From NCBI RefSeq assembly GCF_021155775.2, contig NC_060237.1, positions 12,735,832-12,799,831 of the forward strand: 64,000 bases of DNA, in the 5' to 3' direction. Positions 1 to 8,659 of the stretch are shown piece by piece. Each line of letters begins with the position of its first letter. The first letter of the stretch is position 1. This DNA comes from Neodiprion pinetum (Eukaryota > Arthropoda > Insecta > Hymenoptera > Diprionidae). The notes under the pieces are model-generated. The model ran no database searches and was not told where the DNA came from. It saw only the letters and a list, made by a program, of their open reading frames with translations. The position numbers were made by a program, and so were the translations under genes.

Positions 1-160
1 TCATTATTATTATCACTATTATTATTATCATTATTATTATTATTATTATTATTTTCGTAGTACAGAGTATGGCACACGTGCGCACAAAGGAGATAAAATG
101 TGGAAATATTTGTATATTCAAAATCTTTTATTGTAATTCGGAAAATACATACAAATTATC

Positions 161-880
161 TTACGTGTCTGTTTTATTTATCCAACTATTGTGCGAATTA
201 TCAAAACCCAACCACTTCACATAGAACAGATTCCCCCATTTGCGTAACACTTTCTCCACAAGGTAGCCGTCGGGATATTTCACTTTGGTGAGCTCTTCCT
301 CGTAGAAGCCCCCCTCGATGGGATGATCTTGATAATCGGTAAGTTTGTAGGTGGGTGGATTGGTATTTTTCACCTCACTCACGGTGAATATTTCTGTCGT
401 CCAATTGGGTGTATAGCCTTTTTCGAATACATTCTTGTACTTGCTGATTCGAACTCGATCGCCTACACTGAATTTCCGCGCTCGATCACTTCGTTTGATT
501 TGCCGAGGCTTGTACACGCTACGATACAGCTGTTTTTCATTCTCCGTGCTAACATCCTGTAAGTTTTATTCAAATCGTGCGATGTTTGGTGTTGTTGTAG
601 GACTTCATTAAATCATCCAAAATATTAATCCACTTGTGAAATCCTAGGAGAGTAAACCACATCCACATTTTATTTTTTCAATGTTCGACTAAAAACGTTC
701 GCATATCGACGCCTTTATGTTGCTGAGTGTCAAATACATGTTGATATTGTGCTGCATCATGAGGGCTTTCAATTTGCTGTTGTGAAATTCTTTGCATTGA
801 ACAACGCATAGATGTGCAGGTATACGGCTCTGGGTTAGTACAGATTTCATAGCAGCAGCCGCATCTTTCCCCCCCACCAC
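161..880 (-). pseudogene. Polinton-type integrase fragment, left palindrome arm
   Basis: This is the mirror copy of 2903-3622. The intact C-terminal reading frame (161-517) has an SH3-like segment (GDRVRISKYKNVFEKGYTPN) and a chromodomain-like end (VEKVLRKWGNLFYVKWLGF). Both match the intact integrase of element B at 13623-14549. Further upstream on this strand (to about 880) a degraded catalytic-core stretch can be read in other frames. The N-terminal part, including the first catalytic Asp, is absent, so no active enzyme is expected. Confidence 0.85.
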
Positions 881-902
881 GGATGAGGATGAAACAAAAA
901 TG

Positions 903-1266
903 TGACAACGGTGTTAAAGTGGGTAAGCCTGTCAAGGATGCGAAAACTGCAACGATAAATAACATCACGTTTAATGATTATAAGAACCGTCTGAGGGGCT
1001 TACCAAGAGTTGATCAACCCCACAGTGCTTAATACGTAGTAAAAAAATGCGAGGTTAGCTCCAATGTACTGAAAAATTGATCATGAGTTGACAAGACGGT
1101 AATATGCAACCGATACCTGGGCAAACAGGAACCAGAACTTGGAGGGTGTGCTGCAACCCCGCAATAAACTAGCCGTAGGCTGGAACTGAGGGCATAGAAC
1201 CGTTGTAAATATATGCGTTTGACACCCATGGCGATAGTTCATGAAGCAGAGACGTTTCGCCGGCAA
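903..1266 (+). pseudogene. PolB C-terminal fragment, left palindrome arm
   Basis: This is the mirror image of the minus-strand fragment at 2520-2880. It encodes remnants of the end of a protein-primed DNA polymerase B; a stretch reading ATINNITFNDYKNR can be aligned by eye with element B PolB near 13290-13320. Stops and frameshifts are present and everything upstream of this region is missing. It abuts the integrase fragment head to head, unlike the tail-to-tail order in element B. Confidence 0.7.
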
Positions 1267-1384
1267 TACGATATTGAGCAGATCGAAGTTTTAAAATTCG
1301 AATACCGTGTAAATTCATGTATTCATCAATTATTTATTCATTTATTATTAATATATTGAACAATTATTCATATTTATTCGTTTA

Positions 1385-1510
1385 CCACGAGAAAAATTTT
1401 CAGAAAATGGAAAAAAGTTTCCAGAAAACGAAAAAAAGTTTTCAGAAAATGAAAAAAAGTTTCCAGAAAACGAAGAAAAATTTCAGAAAATGAAAAAAAG
1501 TTCATCAAAA
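1385..1510. repeat. Short tandem repeat, left arm
   Basis: Imperfect units of about 20 bp made of a TTTTC-like run plus a CAGAAAA/CGAAAA core are repeated in tandem. The mirrored array at 2205-2395 is about 86 bp longer, which accounts for the length difference between the palindrome arms. A related array lies at 3825-4100. Confidence 0.8.
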
Positions 1511-1584
1511 AATAAAATGAGCATTAATCGTATCGAAAAATTATAGATTATCATTATTATTATTATCATCATCATTATTATCAT

Positions 1585-1827
1585 CATTTGAAGGCCTTTG
1601 ATCACGGCAGGCGATGGTGGAGGTGTCCCCCGCTACCAGGGTCCGGCACTATCGACGTCGAGGCCGCCTGCAGCCCCTCTCTTCCGCAGTCTAGGAGGAC
1701 CGCGATCCTCGCCCCTTCCAAAGTCGTCGCAAGAGCTGTCATTGCTCGCGTAGTAATGACCCCTGGATTTAGAGTTCGCATGATTGAGCTACGCATACGA
1801 CTTCCTGGCGTGCAGCTTCGGGGCGGC
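1585..1827. repeat. GC-rich block next to the palindrome centre (left copy)
   Basis: This block of about 240 bp is clearly GC-richer than the AT-rich flanks, and its mirror is at 1869-2110. Both strands are open for 77-89 codons, but I recognise no protein family. The frame is probably open because of base composition. Its origin differs from the surrounding Polinton debris, so it looks like a separate captured fragment. Confidence 0.6.
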
Positions 1828-1868
1828 ACAGCCAAAATATTAGTCCACTTGTGAAATGCTAGGACACA
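1828..1868. other. Palindrome spacer with a copy of an integrase segment
   Basis: The 41-bp spacer contains CAAAATATTAGTCCACTTGT and following bases. These match, with two changes by eye, the stretch near 618-652 and its mirror near 3131-3165 inside the integrase pseudogene. The centre of the palindrome is thus related to sequence inside its own arms, which suggests fold-back or template-switch formation. Confidence 0.7.
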
Positions 1869-2204
1869 GCCGCCCCTGAAGCTCCACGCCAGGACGTCGT
1901 ATGCGTAGCTCTATCATGCGAACTCTAAATCCAGGGGTCATTACTACGCGAGCAATGACAGCTCTTGCGACGACTTTGGAAGGGGCGAGGATCGCGGTCC
2001 TCCTAGACTGCGGAAGAGAGGGGCTGCAGGCGGCCTCGACGTCGATAGTGCCGGACCCTGGTAGCGGGGGACACCTCCACCATGGTCTGCCGTGATCAAA
2101 GGCCTTCAAATGATGATAATAATGATGATGATAATAATAATAATGATAATCTATAATTTTTCGATACGATTAATGCTCATTTTATTTTTTGATGAACTTT
2201 TTTT

Positions 2205-2395
2205 CATTTTCTGAAATTTTTCTTCGTTTTCTGGAAACTTTTTTTCATTTTCTGAAAACTTTTTTTACGTGTTAATCAAATGGGAAAAAAGTTTTCGGAA
2301 AACTTTTTTTCGTTTTCTGGAAACTTTTTTTCATTTTCTGAAAACTTTTTTTCGTTTTCTGGAAACTTTTTTCCATTTTCTGAAAATTTTTCTCG
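2205..2395. repeat. Short tandem repeat, right arm
   Basis: This is an array of about 20-bp units alternating TTTTTTCATTTTCTGAAAAC and TTTTTTCGTTTTCTGGAAAC. It includes the roughly 86-bp expansion missing from the left arm. Minus-strand ORFs across it (KKSFQK repeats) are an artefact of the unit length and not a gene. Confidence 0.85.
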
Positions 2396-2519
2396 TGGTA
2401 AACGAATAAATATGAATAATTGTTCAATATATTAATAATAAATGAATAAATAATTGATGAATACATGAATTTACACGGTATTCGAATTTTAAAACTTCGA
2501 TCTGCTCAATATCGTATTG

Positions 2520-2880
2520 CCGGCGAAACGTCTCTGCTTCATGAACTATCGCCATGGGTGTCAAACGCATATATTTACAACGGTTCTATGCCCTCAGTTC
2601 CAGCCTACGGCTAGTTTATTGCGGGGTTGCAGCACACCCTCCAAGTTCTGGTTCCTGTTTGCCCAGGTATCGGTTGCATATTACCGTCTTGTCAACTCAT
2701 GATCAATTTTTCAGTACATTGGAGCTAACCTCGCATTTTTTTACTACGTATTAAGCACTGTGGGGTTGATCAACTCTTGGTAAGCCCCTCAGACGGTTCT
2801 TATAATCATTAAACGTGATGTTATTTATCGTTGCAGTTTTCGCATCCTTGACAGGCTTACCCACTTTAACACCGTTGTCA
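2520..2880 (-). pseudogene. PolB C-terminal fragment, right palindrome arm
   Basis: This is the degraded end of a protein-primed DNA polymerase B on the minus strand. It is paralogous to the better preserved fragment at 4301-5003: landmarks along the DNA match at an offset of about 1.68 kb, including the downstream tandem repeat. This indicates a tandem duplication before or during palindrome formation. It is not functional. Confidence 0.75.
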
Positions 2881-2902
2881 CATTTTTGTTTCATCCTCAT
2901 CC

Positions 2903-3622
2903 GTGGTGGGGGGGAAAGATGCGGCTGCTGCTATGAAATCTGTACTAACCCAGAGCCGTATACCTGCACATCTATGCGTTGTTCAATGCAAAGAATTTCA
3001 CAACAGCAAATTGAAAGCCCTCATGATGCAGCACAATATCAACATGTATTTGACACTCAGCAACATAAAGGCGTCGATATGCGAACGTTTTTAGTCGAAC
3101 ATTGAAAAAATAAAATGTGGATGTGGTTTACTCTCCTAGGATTTCACAAGTGGATTAATATTTTGGATGATTTAATGAAGTCCTACAACAACACCAAACA
3201 TCGCACGATTTGAATAAAACTTACAGGATGTTAGCACGGAGAATGAAAAACAGCTGTATCGTAGCGTGTACAAGCCTCGGCAAATCAACCGAAGTGATCG
3301 AGCGCGGAAATTCAGTGTAGGCGATCGAGTTCGAATCAGCAAGTACAAGAATGTATTCGAAAAAGGCTATACACCCAATTGGACGACAGAAATATTCACC
3401 GTGAGTGAGGTGAAAAATACCAATCCACCCACCTACAAACTTACCGATTATCAAGATCATCCCATCGAGGGGGGCTTCTACGAGGAAGAGCTCACCAAAG
3501 TGAAATATCCCGACGGCTACCTTGTGGAGAAAGTGTTACGCAAATGGGGGAATCTGTTCTATGTGAAGTGGTTGGGTTTTGATAATTCGCACAATAGTTG
3601 GATAAATAAAACAGACACGTAA
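2903..3622 (+). pseudogene. Polinton-type integrase fragment, right palindrome arm
   Basis: A degraded rve-type integrase. Residues around 2903-3094 align with the core of the element B integrase; the block EFHNSKLKALM and the motif NIKASICERF, with its catalytic Glu, remain. The second Asp motif (HVDRG in B) reads VVQC here, so it is lost. An intact frame at 3266-3622 gives the SH3-like and chromodomain-like C-terminus. The N-terminus is replaced by polymerase debris. Confidence 0.85.
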
Positions 3623-3824
3623 GATAATTTGTATGTATTTTCCGAATTACAATAAAAGATTTTGAATATACAAATATTTCCACATTTTATCTCCTTTGTG
3701 CGCACGTGTGCCATACTCTGTACTACGAAAATAATAATAATAATAATAATAATGATAATAATAATAGTGATAATAATAATGATAATATGCAATTTTGCCA
3801 TACGATTATTACACATTTTATTTT

Positions 3825-4100
3825 TTGGAAAACTTTTTTTCATTTTCTGAAAACTTTTTTTCGTTTTCTGAAAAGTTTTTTTCATTTTCTGAAAAGTTTT
3901 TTTCGTTTCCTGAAAACTTTTTTTCATTTTCTGAAAACTTTTTTTACGTGTTAATCAAATGGGAAAAAAGTTTTCTGAAAACTTTTTTTCATTTTCTGAA
4001 AACTTTTTTTTGTTTTCTGAAAAGTTTTTTTCATTTTCTGAAAAGTTTTTTTCGTTTCCTGAAAAATTTTTTTCATTTTCTGAAAACTTTTCTCGTGGTA
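3825..4100. repeat. Short tandem repeat outside the palindrome
   Basis: This array of about 20-bp units has the same CATTTTCTGAAAAC / CGTTTTCTGAAAAG theme as the palindrome arms. It is followed, as in the arm, by an AT-rich segment and a PolB 3' fragment. This shows that 2100-2880 and 3730-4570 are copies of one ancestral block. Long open frames on both strands here are repeat artefacts. Confidence 0.85.
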
Positions 4101-4300
4101 AACGAATAAATATGAATAATTGCTTGATATATCAATAATAAATGAATGAACAATTGTTGAGTATATGAATTCGCATTTTGAATCTTCAAATCCATTAAAT
4201 ATCGTATTGATCATGAAACGTTTCCGCCCGATGGTGGATCGTTCGAGGCGTCAAACATCAAATATTTACATCAATTCTATGTCTACAGTTTATCCGATAG

Positions 4301-5003
4301 CTATTGGGGGGTTGGGACAAACCCCCAAGGTACGGTGTCGGTCTGTCCAGGTATCAATTGCCGCTTGTCATCCTGCCAACTCAGAGCCAATTTTTTTTGT
4401 ACGATCGTGCTTACTTCGTGTTTTTTGCTGCGTATTAAACACTGTGGAAGAGTCAACTCTCGGTAAGCCGTCAGACAGCGCTTATAATCATCAAACGTGA
4501 TGCTATTTATCGATGAATTTCTTACACCCTTGGCACGCTTACTCACTTTTACGCCACTGTCATATTTTTCCCCATCCTCACCCATCGTAGTAAATGTGTA
4601 CAGCTTTGCTCGCAGTCCCACAAACTCTGTCATAATTTTACCATTATTTTCATCCTTCATTAGCCCTCGTTGTTTTTTGTTTTTAACGGGAATACCATAC
4701 ACATTGTCGGGCGGATAGTCAGAGGTGTCAAACATTGTATCTACATCACGTTTGATGATATCGTAGATATTAGGCACATTGAATTGATAAATAAGGCTGT
4801 CTGTGTCGGTATACATCAATTTAGCCTGTTTATTCGAAAAGTTGGTTTTAATATAATTATAGTGGAAATCGTAGAGAAAGATTTTTGACAGATCTAGAAT
4901 TGATGCGCCGACGTAAATAGGTTTGGTGAAGTGAACTTTGACACGATTCATTTCAATGATAACCATATCAGTGTCAAATACGGTGCAGCTGTGAAAGTTT
5001 GCA
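4301..5003 (-). pseudogene. Protein-primed DNA polymerase B, C-terminal fragment (element A)
   Basis: The open frame from 4966 down to 4301 encodes the last part of a Polinton-type PolB. It has motif C (YTDTDS), the KDENNGK and FVGLRAKLY blocks, an AKGVR motif and the family-typical C-terminus ending PWGF. In-frame PolB residues continue upstream to about 5003, where the sequence switches abruptly to the coiled-coil protein gene on the same strand. In element B these two genes lie on opposite strands, so this is a deletion/inversion junction. Exonuclease motifs and polymerase motifs A and B are missing, so the product cannot be a polymerase. Confidence 0.88.
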
Positions 5004-5493
5004 CATCTTGCCCCTCCTTTCGCGCAATCTTATAGTCGGGTGAGCCTTTACCTGATTTTTTCGGCGAGCCAACGTGTTGTGCAATGAAATTTCTATACTT
5101 TGCACTTTTTAAATCATCTCGAAGACTTCCATCGGCTTGGTAACGTTTTCGATGCGCATTTGTCGTCGTTACAATTTTTATATAATTATTCTTGTCCGCG
5201 TCATTTACAACCGATGCATCGGGTGATTTTTTAAACAGTAATTCGAGTAATCCAGGTGTTCTCTCATAACTTTTATTCCCCACATTGACCAGATTATCAG
5301 TGAAATTGATCGGTGTATCGCCAATCATCATACCGCTTGTCAACTTTCGAACGCCGTATCTAGTATCCAAATCCCTCTTTTTACTTGAGCTGAACATTTT
5401 CAAATATTGTGCTGTGGAATCCGTTGTTTTCTTCACCGGTGTACTTGTAGTAGAAATTTCACCAAACTTCAGTGTTTTATCATTTGCATCCAT
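5000..5493 (-). pseudogene. Coiled-coil Polinton protein homologue, 3'-truncated (element A)
   Basis: This frame starts at ATG 5493. It matches the conserved domain of the element B protein at 14944-15834 (RYGVRKLTSGMMIGDTPI here, VYGVRNLSNGLMIGDSLI in B; GLLELLFKK in both; TTNAH/ATNAH). Homology stops near 5000, where the frame runs out of register into PolB sequence and ends at 4948. The start region is shorter than in B. The function of this family is unknown to me; position suggests a virion or assembly role. Confidence 0.8.
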
Positions 5494-6030
5494 GCAGTGT
5501 TTGGCGTCAGAAAAATCTTATCTTGCCCGCTCTTCATCACCCTCCCGACTCCGCAGAGAAGATGAAATTCATGTAAAAAATGACGTCAGAGGCGACGGGG
5601 TCCGCAGTCCCCCTCCCACCATCCCTAAATTTTTGGGTTTTATGAGTCGTTAAGCAGCGTGAGCCATGTGGTGGGAAAAATCGGTCAACGAAAAGCGAGT
5701 GGCGAACAGTGTTTGGTGTCAGAAAAATCTTATCTTGCCCGCTCTTCACCGGATGGTATGTGCACATGCAGTTTTGGGGTTTTACGACTCTTGATAGCGA
5801 GCAAGTCCGAGCCTGCACATCCCCAACCATATTAGCGTGGGGTATGCAATGGAAAGCTGGCGAGCTCTTGAGAAAATTTTCTCCTAGCTTATACCGCCTC
5901 CCCCGCGTCACTCTTTCGTCTCTATGTCACGTGATGCGTGCTCTACGAATGATTGGCCGGCTGGGTTTTGCTCGGTGGAGGGCGGGTGCGAGTCCTTTAG
6001 TATTTATTCGAACAGTGGTTTGAAAACTTC
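5494..6030. promoter_or_regulatory. Putative divergent promoter region with direct repeats
   Basis: This non-coding zone separates a minus-strand and a plus-strand viral-type gene. It holds a 42-bp direct repeat (5495-5536 and 5707-5748, one mismatch by eye), a CRE-like palindrome TGACGTCA near 5580-5587, an E-box CACGTG near 5925-5932, an inverted CCAAT (ATTGG near 5951), a GC-rich box, and a TATA-like TATTTAT at 6001-6007. The layout suits a promoter for the acidic protein genes. This is inference; no transcript evidence is available. Confidence 0.5.
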
Positions 6031-6154
6031 TCTGGTAATTTTGAAAAATCCTTCGTGTCAAAACAGACGTTTTTGATAAAGTGAGCTGTAAGAAAGAAAA
6101 AAAAATCGGTGTTCATTGGAAAAATCTCAAGACTTCAACGAGTATATATTTTTT

Positions 6155-7014
6155 GTGAGTACTTTATAGAATACACATATATATGTATATGGTGCTACGC
6201 CAATCCTCTTACGATACTGTGAATGTTGATTTAAATTCCGTAATGATTATCGCATTTGATTAGTATGTCAACAAAAGTTTTTTTCGATTTGTTTCAACTT
6301 TTCTGTATTCCCTATCATCGTATCCATAAAAATTCTGGAAAAATTTTAGAATCATATCGAAAAAATATGAACGGACAGAAAAGGGGGCCATCAGACTCCC
6401 CACCCCATTCACCACCACGATCGCCGACATATAAGCGGGTGTGCAGAGGGGCGGCTTATTATGAGGAGGATGATGAGGAGGATGAATTGACTGATAGTGA
6501 TGCTGATAGGCTAATTATCGACCCCGAGCGATGTATTGACGATAGTGTTGGTGATGATCATCGCGAGTTTGAACATCATTTGGCTCGCGAGCATCATCTC
6601 GAATCATCATCATCATCGAGTGATGCGGAGGATGAGGAGGAGGAGGAGAAGGAGGAGGAGGAGGAGGAGGAGGAGGAGGAGGAGGAGGAGGAGGAGGAGG
6701 AAGCAGAGGTGGAGGGTGTTTGGAATGGCGGTGATGATAATGACGCACGCTTTGAATTCGGTTTACTTCTGGATCAGATTGATGAAATCCGTGAAATCCT
6801 GGGAGACATAGATAGGGCTGACGATGATGGTTATTTTTCGGACGAGGATTGGTGAGTAGCACTACATTAAAATAAAATTCTAGTATCTTTCACACCTTCT
6901 CCGTATCACTCATTTTGAATAGGTGGAAACTTTTTTGAATTGGAGATTTATCATGCATATAAATGATGAGTGCAGCAGCATCAACTTTTCTATTTCGGCT
7001 TGCTCTTTTTACAG
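6155..7014 (+). promoter_or_regulatory. Candidate splice sites serving the two acidic ORFs
   Basis: A donor-like TTTTGTGAGT has its GT at 6155-6156, downstream of the TATA-like box at 6001. Acceptor-like AGs lie at 6348-6349 (18 bases before ATG 6367) and at 7013-7014 after a pyrimidine-rich stretch (37 bases before ATG 7051). One leader exon could therefore serve both acidic ORFs by alternative splicing. A second donor-like GGTGAGTA overlaps the stop of the first ORF. These are sequence-based predictions only. Confidence 0.35.
6367..6855 (+). CDS. Acidic serine/proline-rich protein (element A)
   Basis: An intact frame of 162 aa from ATG 6367; the frame is open further upstream to 6256, but the later ATG follows an acceptor-like site. 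The N-terminus is rich in SP motifs (DSPPHSPPRSPTYKR), suggesting proline-directed kinase sites and a basic patch. Then come acidic blocks, a Ser run, a run of roughly 20 or more Glu encoded by a GAG/GAGGAG repeat (about 6630-6700), and a short predicted helix near the C-terminus (LLDQIDEIREILGDID). I do not recognise a family. Such acidic, low-complexity proteins are often regulatory. The Glu run is a slippage-prone repeat, so length may vary. Element B lacks a counterpart. Confidence 0.5.
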   Translation: MNGQKRGPSDSPPHSPPRSPTYKRVCRGAAYYEEDDEEDELTDSDADRLIIDPERCIDDSVGDDHREFEHHLAREHHLESSSSSSDAEDEEEEEKEEEEEEEEEEEEEEEEEAEVEGVWNGGDDNDARFEFGLLLDQIDEIREILGDIDRADDDGYFSDEDW

Positions 7015-7050
7015 ATTTTTCATCGCGAATCAATTTTGGAAAGAAAAAAA

Positions 7051-7389
7051 ATGTCATCTCATTCGAGTGATGATAACGACGAGTGGTCGAGCATTGATTG
7101 GGGCGAGGATGAGGAGGCTGAGGAAGAGATAATTATAGGCTTTTCCGAAGCAACACGCGAGTTCTCGTTGGAGGAGCTTCGGGATCTCGTTGAGGATGCG
7201 CGAGCTGCTCGAGTGAGACCAAACAGCCAATATTATATAAATTACGGTGATATATGTATGCAAATAATTGTAGAAAAATGGGCGAATGAAACTATCGTAA
7301 TAATTATAGATGTCGAAAATAGCGATGATGATGATAATGTTAACGAACAGGATAGCGATAATGATTTTATGGATTATTTCGAGGAATAA
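7051..7389 (+). CDS. Small acidic protein (element A)
   Basis: An intact frame of 112 aa from ATG 7051, which sits just downstream of a good acceptor site. It opens with MSSHSSDDNDEWSS and has an acidic N-terminus, a helical segment (FSLEELRDLVEDARAARV), a hydrophobic middle (EKWANETIVIIIDVE) and an Asp-rich tail ending in FMDYFEE. Its stop codon lies inside a poly(A) signal AATAAA (7385-7390). It shares an acidic-tail plus LxxLxxxLxD-helix plan with its upstream neighbour, so the two may be an old duplication; similarity is too weak to be sure. No family recognised. Confidence 0.5.
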   Translation: MSSHSSDDNDEWSSIDWGEDEEAEEEIIIGFSEATREFSLEELRDLVEDARAARVRPNSQYYINYGDICMQIIVEKWANETIVIIIDVENSDDDDNVNEQDSDNDFMDYFEE

Positions 7390-7671
7390 ACCACGCTAAA
7401 TTCATAATTATTGATTATATATTTTTCACCAGTAAAAATTCATAACATTCACATTTTGTATGACGAGAATGGGTAAAAGTTATAAAGATATATATTTGTA
7501 ATGTATCCTATTTCTAGATTATAATTTTATTGAATAGTAAATTTTTTTAATTCCATGTATAAGCTATGATATAATTGAGATTAATTCTATCGAATATTCT
7601 ACATATAAACGCGAATATAATTGTATATATCGTAATAAATTCTATTGTTATTTTGGTAAATATTGTCCATA
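7390..7671. other. AT-rich spacer
   Basis: This is an AT-rich gap between the poly(A) signal of the acidic gene and the convergent minus-strand ORF. It includes several AATAAA-like motifs that could serve either strand. No open frame of note was seen. Confidence 0.6.
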
Positions 7672-8514
7672 TTATCTATACACGCGATTGCAAGCTAAAC
7701 AGTCTTTAATTAGAGGATTCGGTCCATCCACGATATCGCCATCGGGTCCTGGTGTGTAATGTATGCTACATCTGCGGAACCTTGCAACCGCGTGGTCCAT
7801 TTTCATATTCTCTGGTAGTTTATCCCACGCATCATTGATGGAGTTTGATGCGAACGTGCAGATAAATTCTTTTGGTAAAAAAGCTATATCCTCGGACATC
7901 ATTGCCCTTAAACCGTCCAATTCTTTGTAGAGACGGAAGGATTTCTCGAGGGAGCTGGTACACTCCTTCGAATACCAACTCCTTAGTCGCTGCACATTTT
8001 CAAACGCGCAATTGTATGCCGGGATGTATTCAGAGTTGTCATCATACCAAATTGAGCCTGGCGCTGCTGCTTGCTGGAGGTTATTCGCTGGAGAGTATCC
8101 ATGGTTCGCGTCGTGCCACGATGCCGCTTCCATATACCTCAATTTTTCCAGTGCAGGGGGTATGATATGCAAATCTTCCATATTAATAACCCTCGTTGTA
8201 CCATCGACGATCTCCGTCAGCCATGCTTTCTTCTCCGCCCCTTTGACGTATACGTAACACGCATTTTCAACCATTTTTCTCACAATCTTCGTCACATCCT
8301 CGTGAGATTTGTTGTCTGCGTTCCATGATATTCCATGGTGATTGTGCGTCAACCATACATTGGTAGCTCTACATTCAAGTGGTAGGCTTGCCGAATCATA
8401 GGGCGGCTTGAAAATGATGTAATCCAGACTCGACCCGTTTACATTCACGACTGCGACTTCCTTGGGTACAAACTTCATGTGATGACCGATAAAACATTGC
8501 ACGGCTAGGATCAT
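7672..8514 (-). CDS. Exonuclease-like Polinton accessory protein, long form (element A)
   Basis: An intact frame of 280 aa. It is homologous to the 196-aa element B protein at 20029-20619: FKPPYD vs FKPPYK, HHGISWNAD vs FHGLRWSCG, VYVKGAEKKAWLTEI vs VYVKGEENRDWLLKI, CAFENVQRLRSWY vs CAARNVCILQNWL, and an H-x-PG motif near the end. The order of motifs recalls DnaQ-like DEDD exonucleases, but the expected first acidic residues are not clear (AVQCF here, DVQGF in B), so activity is doubtful. This copy has a central insertion and a longer C-terminus with a Cys pair (CLACNRVYR). A TATA box lies 34 bp upstream of the ATG. Confidence 0.75.
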   Translation of the reverse strand: MILAVQCFIGHHMKFVPKEVAVVNVNGSSLDYIIFKPPYDSASLPLECRATNVWLTHNHHGISWNADNKSHEDVTKIVRKMVENACYVYVKGAEKKAWLTEIVDGTTRVINMEDLHIIPPALEKLRYMEAASWHDANHGYSPANNLQQAAAPGSIWYDDNSEYIPAYNCAFENVQRLRSWYSKECTSSLEKSFRLYKELDGLRAMMSEDIAFLPKEFICTFASNSINDAWDKLPENMKMDHAVARFRRCSIHYTPGPDGDIVDGPNPLIKDCLACNRVYR

Positions 8515-8547
8515 CGCTATGTTGAGGAGTGGGAATGTTGCGCTCGA

Positions 8548-8554
8548 TTATATA
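8548..8554 (-). promoter_or_regulatory. TATA box for the 280-aa gene
   Basis: TATATAA on the minus strand lies about 34-40 bases upstream of ATG 8514. It supports that start and implies a very short 5' leader. Confidence 0.55.
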
Positions 8555-8659
8555 CTGACGGATTGTATGTGGAAGACTGACTATTCCATCTCCAGCACAC
8601 CCGCTTTTACCCCCTCGTGGATGAATTTTGTGGAAGTAGAGGGGGATCGCATAGTTCAT

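Larger units (their letters stand above)
1..3782. repeat. Giant inverted repeat (near-perfect palindrome)
   Basis: Bases 1-1827 are the reverse complement of about 1869-3782. Mirrored positions sum to 3783 in the outer part and about 3697 in the inner part, so one arm carries about 86 extra bases. These lie in the tandem repeat near 2270-2360. The spacer is about 41 bp (1828-1868). The left arm is cut by the window edge, so the full palindrome may be longer. Arms differ by the length change and scattered substitutions, for example one Lys/Asn difference in the integrase fragment. They carry integrase and PolB debris of a Polinton-like element, AT-rich microsatellites and a GC-rich block. Confidence 0.95.

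Noticed and set aside
1588..2109. Open frames of 64-89 codons on both strands of the GC-rich palindrome block
   Set aside because: Open on both strands, no family resemblance, mirrored by the palindrome; best explained by high GC content.
3795..4214. Long open frames rich in FFSFSENF / KKSFQK
   Set aside because: Pure products of the 20-bp tandem array, open in several frames.
6515..6862. Minus-strand polyproline ORF opposite the acidic gene
   Set aside because: Antisense of the GAG repeat; no independent start or homology.
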